59,418 bases of DNA. It comes from Acholeplasmataceae bacterium UBA2284. GTDB taxonomy: Bacteria > Bacillota_I > Bacilli_A > Acholeplasmatales > Acholeplasmataceae. The position numbers were made by a program, and so were the translations under genes. Under the pieces are notes generated by a model. The model ran no database searches. It was not told the origin of the DNA and saw nothing but the letters and a program-made list of their open reading frames with translations. Location of the stretch: assembly GCA_002345705.1 (NCBI GenBank), contig DDWO01000010.1, positions 65,591 through 125,008 on the forward strand. Direction: 5' to 3'. Below, piece after piece: positions 42,267-50,527 of this stretch (position 1 is the first letter of the stretch; the number at the start of each line of letters is the position of its first letter).

Positions 42267-45200
42267 ATGAAAAAAGCGATTTATCTTATATTCATACTTT
42301 TATTCGCAACACTTATTGTTGCATGTAAAAATGATCCGACAGTTCCAGTCGAACCGACTCCAACTCCAGTAGAGCCGACTCCGACTCCAACTCCGGTCGT
42401 AGACACAACAAAGCCACTATTCTTTGGAATAGCTGATGCTGTTGTAGATGTTGGTGATGAAGACTGGGATCCTATGACAGGAATAACAGCAATCGACAAT
42501 ATCGATGGAACTATTACATCAAGAATTGTTGTTTCAGGAGCTTATGATGTTAATGTAGCTGGTGTTTATACGCTAACCTACACTGTATCAGATTTAGCTG
42601 GAAACACACAAATTGCTACACGTCAGCTCATCGTTAGAGTTGCTCCAACATCAGAATTATTCATCACAAACGGTGACTTCTCTGAGCCTCTATCAGGCAC
42701 ATGGACTCATTGGGCTGGTGAAGGTGGAGCAAGTACTGTTACAGTTGTTGATGGCGTACTTCAGTACAACATTACAGCTGCTGGTAATCAATGGTGGAGT
42801 TCACAATTCTCTCAACCTAACCTAACAGTTCCACAAGGAAAGAATTTCATCTTTGAATTTAAGGCTAGAGCAGATATCGCTCGTCCTATGGTTGTTAAGC
42901 TTGAAAATGCACAATATGTTGGCTATTTTGATCAAGCAGTTCAGTTGACTACAGAATGGCAAACTTTCCAAGTTGAATTCTATGTAACATCACCAACAAT
43001 TACCAATGGTAAATTAATCTTTGGTGCTGGTACAATGGTTGGTTATCCACCAAATGTCGTTGGCGCACTTACTACAATCTATATCGATGACGTTAAGTTT
43101 GTTGAAACTGAAGTTGATTTAGATACTGAAGCTCCAGTCATTACTGGTGCTACTGATAAAGTCATCGGTAAGAATGAAGCATTCGATCCATTAACTGGTA
43201 TTTCAGTAACCGACAACCAAGATGTTTCACTAACAGTTGATGATATCGTCATTACTGGTACAGTTGATAACACAACTCCTGGTGATTATGTATTAACTTA
43301 TACGGTTGAAGATGCTTCAGGTAATGAAAGAGTCGTTACACGTACAATTACTGTACTTGATGGCTTAGTTCCTTCTACATGGCTAGTTGTTAATGGTGAT
43401 ATGGAAGTTGAACAATTAACACCTTATGCACAACCTGCTGAACTTGGTTGGGGATGGCATGCTACAGGTGGAGTATTTAACGCAATGATTAAGAATGGTG
43501 TTGCAACCATTGAAATATCAAGTCTTGGTACTGTTCCTCATGGTGTTCAATTCTATCAACAAAATAGAATCATTGAGCAAGGTAGATTCTACCGCATTAC
43601 ATTTGATGCGAAGGCTGAAATCGCTCGTCCAATCTTAGTAGCTCTTGAACAAGGAGTAACTAGAAGATTTGACCAAATCGTTGATATTACAACAACTTGG
43701 GAAACTTATACAATTGAATTCCAACATCTACTCCCAGGATATACAAACGGTAAATTCGCATTCTTTATGGGTCTAGTTGGTTCTACTTCTGTTCCAACAA
43801 CTGTTTATCTTGACAATATTACTGTTGAAACCATTGAAGGTATCGTAGATACAAAAGCACCTGTATTATATGGTGTTGATGACTATATTATCCTTAAGGG
43901 CTTCGCATTTAACCCAATGATGAATGTTACTCTATTTGATGCAGTCGATAAGGATCTCACAGTTAGTGATATCGTTGTTACTGGCACTGTAGATCATACA
44001 ACAGTTGGTGATTATGTATTAACCTATACAGTTGAAGATGCTTCAGGTAATGAAGCAGTTTATGAAAGAACAGTTTCTGTTGTTGATAAGGTCGATATGC
44101 TAGAAACTACATTCTTTGTAACAAATGGCGATATGGAAACTCCTCAAACAACTCCTTATGCTCAGCCTGCTGTCGATGGTTGGGGATGGCATGGTGCTGG
44201 TACATTCACCGTTGAAATTTCTAATGGTATCATGACACAAGTTGTAACTAACGTTGGTACAGTTCCTCATGGAACACAATTCTATCAACAAAATAGAGTG
44301 ATTGAAACACAAGCAATGTATCGTTTAACTTATGATGCGAAGGTTGATATCGCTAGATCAATTCGTGTATCACTTGAAGCTGGTACAGTCGTTAACTGGT
44401 TTGAAGTTGTTAATATTACAACTGATTGGGCTTCATATGAATCCATTATTACAATTCCTGCTGGCGGATTCACTAATGGTAAATTTGCTTACTTCGTAGG
44501 CTTAGTAGAACCTAATTCACCTGCTACTACATTCTATCTTGATAATGTTGAATTAGAATTAGTTGGTTATCTAGTGGATAATGATGCACCATTAATGTTT
44601 GGTGTAACTGATGTTCAAACTCCTCAAGGTATCGCATTTGATCCACTTCTTGGTGTTTCAGTATTTGATATCGTAGATAAGTCTTTAACTCCACAATCAA
44701 TCGTTGTTACTGGCACAGTCAATATTGACGTACCTGGCGATTACACATTAACTTATACATTAACAGACCGTTCAGGTAATGTAACTGAAAAGAATAGAAC
44801 TGTATATGTCACTGACTCTGAAGGTGGCCTACCTAACACATTTACATTAATTAATGGTGACTTTGCAGTAGACCAAACAGCTCCAGCAGCAGCTGGTGAA
44901 GGTTGGGGATGGCATGGAACTGGTCAATGGAATGTTGAAATTAAAGATGGTGTAGCAATTATTGACATGTTTGAAACCGTCTCAGTATTCCACGCTATTC
45001 AATTCTATACTTTAAATAGAACAGTCACTCAAGGTCATATTTATCAAATTTCATTTAAAGCTAAGGCAGATGATCCTAGACCATTACAATTGAACCTAGA
45101 ATCAGGTGGCGTTAGATTTGCAGCTTACTTTAATTTAGAAAATGATTGGGTTGATTATGTTTATGAATATCATCATACAACAGCATCCATTACCAACGGT

Positions 45201-46334
45201 AAGTTCTCCTTCTTTGCTGGTAACATCCACTCCTTCTCAACTCCAACAAGAATATATATTGATGATGTGAAGGTTGTTAGAATTCTTGAACTTTCTGCAG
45301 ATACTGTAGCTCCTCAAATTTGGGGTGCGCTAGATACTGTTTGGATGCAAGGTAATGCATTTGATCCTATGCTAGGCTTAAGAGTTTATGATCATGTCGA
45401 TAAGACACTTACTGTAGACCAAATTTCTTACACAGGTACAGTCAATGTAGACGTTCCTGGTGATTATGATATCGTTTATATGCTTACTGACGCGTCAGGA
45501 AACACTTTAAACTATACAAGAGTAATCACAGTGGTTGCTGAAGCAAATATGCCTGATGGTCGTATCGTATTCACTGATGGCGATTTTGAAGCACAAACAG
45601 CAATTACAAACCTAGATACAAATCTAGGATGGACATTAAAGGCTGGTACTGGTACAGGTACATGGAATCCTCATCAATTTGTTGATGGACATCTAGAAAT
45701 AGATATTACCTATGTTGGTACAGTTCCTCATAGTATCCAGTTCTTCCAGAGAAATAGCTTCAAGTTTGAAGCAGGATCCTCTTATTTATTAACATTTAAG
45801 GCTAAGGCTGATGTAGCAAGAGATATTCGTGTCATCTTTGAAAACCCATCAGACAACTTCGCTAATTACACACTTCATACTGTTGAGTTAACTTCAGAAT
45901 GGACAACATTCAGCCTAGTAATGCATAATGCAAGATTAAGTACAGCTGATGCTAAGCTTGGATTCTTCTTAGGTCTAATCGATGCTGAAAATGCTAGTAG
46001 AAGTGCAGCAACTAAGGTTTACTTTGATGATGTCTCTGTTGAGCTCATTGGACATGCAGTTGATGAAGTTGCTCCATACTTCTGGGCACCAGTTGGAACT
46101 GTTGTTCAAAATGCAGTCTTTAATCCACTTACTGGATTGAAATATGGTGATTTCGCTAAGGTTCCAACACTTTCAATTTCAAGTGACACCGTAGGCTTAG
46201 TTACTGAAAATGCAGGAGTTTACACAATTGATACATCCGTAGTTGGTACATTCGTACTCAAATACACTTTAACTGACTGGTTAGGTAACCAAAAGATATA
46301 CGAAAGAACATTAAACGTTACCGCACCTGAGTAA
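42267..46334 (+). CDS. giant repeat lipoprotein with six Ig-like and five CBM-like modules
   Basis: 1355 residues. Lipoprotein signal with Cys20 (TLIVACKND), a VEPTPTP repeat linker (about 27-45), then alternating DUF5011-type Ig domains starting near residues 46, 285, 527, 770, 1011 and 1265, and CBM4/9-like modules between them (about 125-280, 365-525, 610-765, 850-1010, 1095-1262). Modules share GWGWHG, VPHG.QFYQQNR, Y...FDAKA.IAR, TNGKF.FF.G and a terminal ID.V. The final Ig repeat is shorter and degenerate. No catalytic domain. Probably binds beta-glucan at the surface. GGAGG five bases before the ATG; 44 bases after the GDPD gene, likely co-transcribed. Confidence 0.82.
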   Translation: MKKAIYLIFILLFATLIVACKNDPTVPVEPTPTPVEPTPTPTPVVDTTKPLFFGIADAVVDVGDEDWDPMTGITAIDNIDGTITSRIVVSGAYDVNVAGVYTLTYTVSDLAGNTQIATRQLIVRVAPTSELFITNGDFSEPLSGTWTHWAGEGGASTVTVVDGVLQYNITAAGNQWWSSQFSQPNLTVPQGKNFIFEFKARADIARPMVVKLENAQYVGYFDQAVQLTTEWQTFQVEFYVTSPTITNGKLIFGAGTMVGYPPNVVGALTTIYIDDVKFVETEVDLDTEAPVITGATDKVIGKNEAFDPLTGISVTDNQDVSLTVDDIVITGTVDNTTPGDYVLTYTVEDASGNERVVTRTITVLDGLVPSTWLVVNGDMEVEQLTPYAQPAELGWGWHATGGVFNAMIKNGVATIEISSLGTVPHGVQFYQQNRIIEQGRFYRITFDAKAEIARPILVALEQGVTRRFDQIVDITTTWETYTIEFQHLLPGYTNGKFAFFMGLVGSTSVPTTVYLDNITVETIEGIVDTKAPVLYGVDDYIILKGFAFNPMMNVTLFDAVDKDLTVSDIVVTGTVDHTTVGDYVLTYTVEDASGNEAVYERTVSVVDKVDMLETTFFVTNGDMETPQTTPYAQPAVDGWGWHGAGTFTVEISNGIMTQVVTNVGTVPHGTQFYQQNRVIETQAMYRLTYDAKVDIARSIRVSLEAGTVVNWFEVVNITTDWASYESIITIPAGGFTNGKFAYFVGLVEPNSPATTFYLDNVELELVGYLVDNDAPLMFGVTDVQTPQGIAFDPLLGVSVFDIVDKSLTPQSIVVTGTVNIDVPGDYTLTYTLTDRSGNVTEKNRTVYVTDSEGGLPNTFTLINGDFAVDQTAPAAAGEGWGWHGTGQWNVEIKDGVAIIDMFETVSVFHAIQFYTLNRTVTQGHIYQISFKAKADDPRPLQLNLESGGVRFAAYFNLENDWVDYVYEYHHTTASITNGKFSFFAGNIHSFSTPTRIYIDDVKVVRILELSADTVAPQIWGALDTVWMQGNAFDPMLGLRVYDHVDKTLTVDQISYTGTVNVDVPGDYDIVYMLTDASGNTLNYTRVITVVAEANMPDGRIVFTDGDFEAQTAITNLDTNLGWTLKAGTGTGTWNPHQFVDGHLEIDITYVGTVPHSIQFFQRNSFKFEAGSSYLLTFKAKADVARDIRVIFENPSDNFANYTLHTVELTSEWTTFSLVMHNARLSTADAKLGFFLGLIDAENASRSAATKVYFDDVSVELIGHAVDEVAPYFWAPVGTVVQNAVFNPLTGLKYGDFAKVPTLSISSDTVGLVTENAGVYTIDTSVVGTFVLKYTLTDWLGNQKIYERTLNVTAPE
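42400..46330 (+). repeat. tandem Ig+CBM coding repeats
   Basis: Five direct repeats of roughly 720-760 bp inside the 1355-residue gene (unit starts near 42400, 43122, 43849, 44577, 45300) plus a partial one at 46062. Units 2 and 3 are the most alike, suggesting recent duplication. Confidence 0.8.
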
Positions 46335-46373
46335 TCATACTTTACAACTCTTCCTCTAAGAGTCCTTTAAGAG

Positions 46374-46412
46374 AAAAAGGAATGAACCCAATTGGGAACA
46401 TTCCTTTTTTCT
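46374..46412. terminator. bidirectional terminator
   Basis: AAAAAGGAATG / CATTCCTTTTT with inner CCCAATTGGG, between the convergent repeat-lipoprotein and GyrI-like genes. Confidence 0.85.
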
Positions 46413-46421
46413 TATCATTTA

Positions 46422-47042
46422 TTACTCAATAAAATACCTGAGAACTGTTTTTAGCTTGTCTTTTTCAACCTTTAGAAAATTGGATAGATAGATTTCTCTA
46501 TGAACTAGAGATCTTTGTTTGAGATTATTTTTTAATAGATAATCCTTCATTTTTTGAAAGCTTCTTGGTTCATCATCAAATGAACCGACATGCATGATTT
46601 GAATCGACTTACCATCATGAACTTCTTCTAGTTTGACTTCAGATAAGTAAGGAATATTCTTTTTTAGAATCGTCTTTTTCTGAAGATCAGTAAATATCTT
46701 TTCGGTGACAAATTCTGGTTGTCTAATCATAATCGTATAAATGAGTTCATTCTTATCAAGAACAGTCTTTTCTCTTCCATCTTCAGATAAATCCCATACT
46801 CCCTCTAAGGGATATACAGTATACTCATAATATCCATCGATTGGATAATTATTTTTATAGCTCATCTTTATTGCATAGGATAAGCTATATAAAGCACTTA
46901 TCTTTTCTGAAAACTCTTGACTGTTAGGGTTTCCTTTTCCTGAAATTGATAAATAGTTCATCGAAGGAACGTCAATTAAACTGGGTTCTTCCTTCGGAAA
47001 ATATAGATTTTTCTCTTGTTTCTTATATTCGTGCTTTATCAT
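46422..47042 (-). CDS. GyrI-like small-molecule-binding domain protein
   Basis: 206 residues, cytoplasmic. The opening IDVPSMNYLSISGKGNPNSQEFSEKISALYSLSYAIKM and the later AVYPLEG-like VYPLEGVWDLS, and the IMHVGSFDDEPRSFQKMKDYL segment are typical of GyrI-like/DUF-type SHS2-fold proteins, some of which bind small molecules or hydrolyse drugs. No operon link to a regulator; it overlaps the YcaQ-like gene by four bases. Confidence 0.82.
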   Translation of the reverse strand: MIKHEYKKQEKNLYFPKEEPSLIDVPSMNYLSISGKGNPNSQEFSEKISALYSLSYAIKMSYKNNYPIDGYYEYTVYPLEGVWDLSEDGREKTVLDKNELIYTIMIRQPEFVTEKIFTDLQKKTILKKNIPYLSEVKLEEVHDGKSIQIMHVGSFDDEPRSFQKMKDYLLKNNLKQRSLVHREIYLSNFLKVEKDKLKTVLRYFIE

Positions 47043-48250
47043 TTTTTCGTACCAAGTAAATCTTTAATCTCTTTCTTAGATATTTTACTTACTCCAATGA
47101 ATTCGGTTAAATGATGAAATGCTAAAAGAATCTCTTCAATCATTTCCTTGGTTGGTTGAATATCTTTTTCCCACCACCAATTTTTAATTGAAAAATCATT
47201 TAATGATCTTTTTCCTGCTGGTTCAAAGCGTGCAATTAAGTCATTACCATATAGAACTGGTATAACATAATATCCATATTTTCTTTTATCCTCTGGTACG
47301 TAAACCTCCCAGGTATAATCAAAATCAAATACTTGAAGTAAAAACTTTCGATCCCATAAAAGATTATCTAACGGTGCTAAAAACTTTATTTTCTTTATAT
47401 CACTTTGAGTTCTATTTAAGATTTCAATATCTTCACTTCGAATATAAAAATCTTCCTTCATTCCTGAAATCTTAACATTAACTAGTTTATTCTCTAAAAC
47501 TAACTCTTTTATAATTGGTTTTCTAAGTTTTTCCTTGTAGATGAAATGATTGTACCAGCCTGGTCCTGAATTACTCCAATAGATGCCAATACTTCCAATT
47601 CTTCTAAGAACATACCACTTAAGAAAATCATTCATATCAGATACTGGATCGTTATTGATTAATTTGAGATCAATTAGATTCTCAATTAAATCAAACTTTT
47701 TAATCACGTTATTCTTTTCAACAATACCCAGTCGTCCAATATTCCATAAATAGTCACAGACTACAGATGATATCTTTCCATGTCCCCAAATCCCCTTTTC
47801 AACACTTCCTAAATGAATATCCTTTGGATATGTTGGTCCATTTTCTTTAATATAATCGATGACATGATCGATAAAATCCATCGATTCTAAATGATTTCTA
47901 TAGCCCAAAGTGCTTAGCACGTCACGCTCCTTAGCCTTTCTGATATGGTGGAAATAAGGGAAATCCTCTGTTAAATAAATGCTCATCATTTTATCCCAAC
48001 CATCGATTAAGGTACGGTCTTGATATAGCATTTTTTTAAGCATTGATTCTCTATATTCAGGAATTCTAGATTGAAGAACTAGATCAGCATTTTTACCAAT
48101 AACATTCAAGGGATCGTATTGAATACTACCAACTCTTTTCAATAGCTTGATAATACCCTCTTCACCCTCAAATTCATTTGGATATGAAAGACCCTGATAG
48201 GTTATTAAAAATGATTTTAGCTGTTCCTTGGTTAAATGAATTGTATCCAT
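47039..48250 (-). CDS. YcaQ/AlkX-like winged-helix DNA glycosylase
   Basis: 403 residues. The HTH_42/YcaQ family: LTKEQLKSFLITYQGL at the N-terminus, the catalytic region GSIQYDPLNVIGKNADLVLQSR with the Q-Y-D (QxD) signature, and three winged-helix-like segments. Family members remove alkylated bases or unhook interstrand crosslinks. The C-terminal VFDFDYTWEVYVPEDKRKYGYYVIPVLYG is also typical. Coupled to the GyrI-like gene downstream, so both may answer to toxic small molecules; that link is inferred. Confidence 0.82.
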   Translation of the reverse strand: MDTIHLTKEQLKSFLITYQGLSYPNEFEGEEGIIKLLKRVGSIQYDPLNVIGKNADLVLQSRIPEYRESMLKKMLYQDRTLIDGWDKMMSIYLTEDFPYFHHIRKAKERDVLSTLGYRNHLESMDFIDHVIDYIKENGPTYPKDIHLGSVEKGIWGHGKISSVVCDYLWNIGRLGIVEKNNVIKKFDLIENLIDLKLINNDPVSDMNDFLKWYVLRRIGSIGIYWSNSGPGWYNHFIYKEKLRKPIIKELVLENKLVNVKISGMKEDFYIRSEDIEILNRTQSDIKKIKFLAPLDNLLWDRKFLLQVFDFDYTWEVYVPEDKRKYGYYVIPVLYGNDLIARFEPAGKRSLNDFSIKNWWWEKDIQPTKEMIEEILLAFHHLTEFIGVSKISKKEIKDLLGTKK

Positions 48251-48270
48251 ATGTCCTCTTCTTTTTAGAC

Positions 48271-48297
48271 AATAAAAGCCCTACGTGAGGGCTTTAT
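48271..48297 (-). terminator. terminator of the nucleoside kinase gene
   Basis: On minus: AAAGCCCT, loop CACGT, AGGGCTTT followed by TATTG. Confidence 0.75.
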
Positions 48298-48309
48298 AAT
48301 CAATTTTTA

Positions 48310-48912
48310 CTACATAACCTTCTTGATGGCTTCAATTGATTTCTTGAAGACCTCGTCCTCTGTTAAACCATTGGTATTAATAATCACATAAGGTATTTCA
48401 TAGACAGCACATTGTGCAGCAATTTTTGTTGTATAATCCTTCATTAAATTATAGAAATAATCTTTATTCTTGTCAAAGTTTTCAATTTCTTGACCACGAC
48501 CACGTGTCATCACACGGTCCTTAAAGTTTTCCCAATCCACATCTAATATTAAATAAAGGTCTGGTTTCTTGATTTGATTCATATAAGCGTGAAATACACC
48601 ATTATACATATTCATAATTGTTGGCATCGATTTTAAATTATGTTGAGCAAATAACCAGTGCTCAACTAAATCTCTATCGACTATGAAGCTATTATCATAT
48701 TTTTGTTGGTTTAACCAGTGATTGTGAATAAAGTAAATCTGCAATAGCATTTCTACATTACTTCTTTGTTCATAAAGCCATTTCAAAAGGGTGTTGAATA
48801 CATCATCATCCTTTTCAAATTCCTCCATCACTGGTAAATCAAGTTCTTTACCTAATCTTTGAACTAATGTTGATTTTCCGGATGCGATCATCCCACCTAC
48901 AGATATTTTCAT
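48310..48912 (-). CDS. deoxynucleoside kinase
   Basis: 200 residues. P-loop GGMIASGKST at residues 6-15, EEF near 36, the DRD motif (VDRDLVEHWLFAQ, about 83) and a LID region RGRGQEIENFDKNKDYFYNL with arginines for phosphate binding. This is the deoxyadenosine/deoxyguanosine kinase family used for nucleoside salvage, common in mollicutes. Substrate choice (dA, dG or dC) cannot be read. Sixteen bases after the GDPD gene, probably its downstream partner in one transcript. Confidence 0.88.
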   Translation of the reverse strand: MKISVGGMIASGKSTLVQRLGKELDLPVMEEFEKDDDVFNTLLKWLYEQRSNVEMLLQIYFIHNHWLNQQKYDNSFIVDRDLVEHWLFAQHNLKSMPTIMNMYNGVFHAYMNQIKKPDLYLILDVDWENFKDRVMTRGRGQEIENFDKNKDYFYNLMKDYTTKIAAQCAVYEIPYVIINTNGLTEDEVFKKSIEAIKKVM

Positions 48913-48927
48913 AACTTTTAATTCTCC

Positions 48928-49611
48928 TTATAATTTGTCTGTTGTTAAATAATCAATACCTAAATTTTCAAATTTTAATGCATCCTTCGCGTCGTTTACT
49001 GTATATACTGCAATTGAAAAGCCTTCTTTTTTAAGCTTGTTCACTAAAGTCTTGCTTATTGAATCCTTATGCAGAGAAAGATTCAATTGGTTGACTCTCG
49101 CATCATAAATTTCTACATCTGATATATCGTCAGATAAATATTGAAGATCAATGGTTGTAATCGCTCTTAAATATTTTAGGTAGCTTAAATTAAAGGAAAT
49201 AATCATCACACTGAGTGAGGGATAGTTATCCAGTAAATTGATTAGTTCAGTAAGCATGGTAATATCATGAACATACTTGACTTCAATGACTGCGGTTTTA
49301 TTGTGAAATGAACATATTTCTAAATAATCACTTAGTAATGGAATCTTTAAATCAGGATATTTCTTAATCTCATTTCCCTTATAAATAGAATATTTTAAGA
49401 TCTCTTCATAGGTCAAATCTCGCACTCTTTTTTTAACCTTCGCCATTCTTTGAAGATCGTCATCATGAAAGATGACAAACTGATTATCCTTAGTGGTTTG
49501 AACATCACATTCTATACCAAAATAGCGCTGTTCTTTTGCAGCTAACTCAAATGCAGGAATCGTGTTTTCTGGTGCTTTAGAAGAAAGTCCTCTGTGTGCG
49601 ATGTATTTCAT
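48928..49611 (-). CDS. glycerophosphodiester phosphodiesterase
   Basis: 227 residues, cytoplasmic. The start MKYIAHRGLSSKAPENTIPAF has the GDPD catalytic HRG and EN; IECDVQTTKDNQFVIFHDDDLQR provides the metal ligands and second His. It converts glycerophosphodiesters to glycerol 3-phosphate and an alcohol. The frame is open up to 49674, but the promoter (TTGTTG, 17 bases, TAGAAT at 49651-49646) lies inside that part. The ATG at 49611 has GAGG seven bases upstream, so it is the start. Confidence 0.9.
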   Translation of the reverse strand: MKYIAHRGLSSKAPENTIPAFELAAKEQRYFGIECDVQTTKDNQFVIFHDDDLQRMAKVKKRVRDLTYEEILKYSIYKGNEIKKYPDLKIPLLSDYLEICSFHNKTAVIEVKYVHDITMLTELINLLDNYPSLSVMIISFNLSYLKYLRAITTIDLQYLSDDISDVEIYDARVNQLNLSLHKDSISKTLVNKLKKEGFSIAVYTVNDAKDALKFENLGIDYLTTDKL

Positions 49612-49645
49612 TTTAACCTCATGTATGATGTAATCATATAGTACT

Positions 49646-49674
49646 ATTCTATCATTTCTTAACGATTTCAACAA
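49646..49674 (-). promoter_or_regulatory. promoter of the GDPD-nucleoside kinase operon
   Basis: On minus: TTGTTG (49674-49669), 17-base spacer, TAGAAT (49651-49646). Confidence 0.65.
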
Positions 49675-49731
49675 GAAGAAATCTTTGTTTATTAATCTCG
49701 AAATTTTAGGTTCATTAAAACCGACTTTTTT

Positions 49732-49740
49732 TGGTATAAT
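49732..49740 (+). promoter_or_regulatory. extended -10 of the third GH16 gene
   Basis: TGGTATAAT at 49732-49740; weak -35. No LacI-type operator nearby. Confidence 0.55.
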
Positions 49741-49775
49741 AGAAACAGTTGATATATCTAGTAATATAAAGAAGG

Positions 49776-50504
49776 ATGATGAAAAGCATGAGAAATTACA
49801 AGCTTGTTTATGAAGAAAATTTTGATATTGATGGTAAACCAGATCCTGAAGTTTGGACTTTTGAGGTCGGAGAAAAATGGTCGAATAATGAATCGCAATG
49901 CTATGTAGATAGCCTAGAAAATTGCTATATCAAGGATGGAAAGCTCAATTTAGTAGCAACCATTCATGACACTCCAACCTGTAAATATAGAAGTACAAGA
50001 ATGAATACCTTTAAGAAAAAGCATTTTCAATATGGAAAGTTTATTGTCAGAGCTAAAATGCCTGTTGGTAAGGGATCTTGGCCAGCAATTTGGTTTTTAG
50101 GTTCTACGAAGACAGACATTAGATGGCCTAAATGTGGAGAAATAGATTTACTAGAGTTTGCTGGTAATCGTCCTGGAATCGTGTCCTGTGCGATTCATAC
50201 TGAAGCATATAATCATAAGATTGATACTCAAATAGGAAGACGTAAGGTTTTGGAAACCGCTTCTACTGAGTTTCATGACTATAGCCTAGAGTGGACTAAG
50301 GATTTCTTATCCTTTGGTATTGATGGAAAAGAGTATTTAAAAATTAATAGAAAGAAAAATGACACATTCGCTGAATGGCCATTTGATCAACCCTATTTCA
50401 TGATTCTTAATCTTGCTGTTGGTGGTTGGTATGCAGGTGAAATTGATGATAAGGATTTACCATATCATTTCCAAATTGATTCAATTAAAGTTTATCAAGA
50501 ATAA
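49776..50504 (+). CDS. cytoplasmic GH16 glucanase, third copy
   Basis: Up to 242 residues, no signal peptide. GEIDLLEFAG carries the catalytic Glu, Asp and Glu (122/124/127 in the longest form), with GSWPAIWFLG and NLAVGGWYAG around it. Starts at 49776, 49779 or 49788 are possible; AAGG lies at 49771. Related to the 29519 GH16, but with Leu-Leu instead of Met-Met in the motif and one Gly-Trp-Tyr variation, so specificity may differ. Separate from the main locus, with its own extended -10 promoter and no operator, so it is probably controlled differently. Confidence 0.88.
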   Translation: MMKSMRNYKLVYEENFDIDGKPDPEVWTFEVGEKWSNNESQCYVDSLENCYIKDGKLNLVATIHDTPTCKYRSTRMNTFKKKHFQYGKFIVRAKMPVGKGSWPAIWFLGSTKTDIRWPKCGEIDLLEFAGNRPGIVSCAIHTEAYNHKIDTQIGRRKVLETASTEFHDYSLEWTKDFLSFGIDGKEYLKINRKKNDTFAEWPFDQPYFMILNLAVGGWYAGEIDDKDLPYHFQIDSIKVYQE

Positions 50505-50527
50505 GATGCGAAAAGCATCTTTTTTTT
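50503..50527 (+). terminator. terminator of the third GH16 gene
   Basis: AAGATGC, loop GAAAA, GCATCTT, then a T-tract; it overlaps the stop codon. Confidence 0.8.

Noticed and set aside
42340..42410. Short tandem repeats like a CRISPR or minisatellite
   Set aside because: They encode the VEPTPTP linker of the lipoprotein; no spacers and no cas genes anywhere in the window.
50250..50270. GGAAACCGCTTC as a seventh LacI operator
   Set aside because: Lies inside the third GH16 coding sequence, matches only one half of the dyad, and is not near a promoter.
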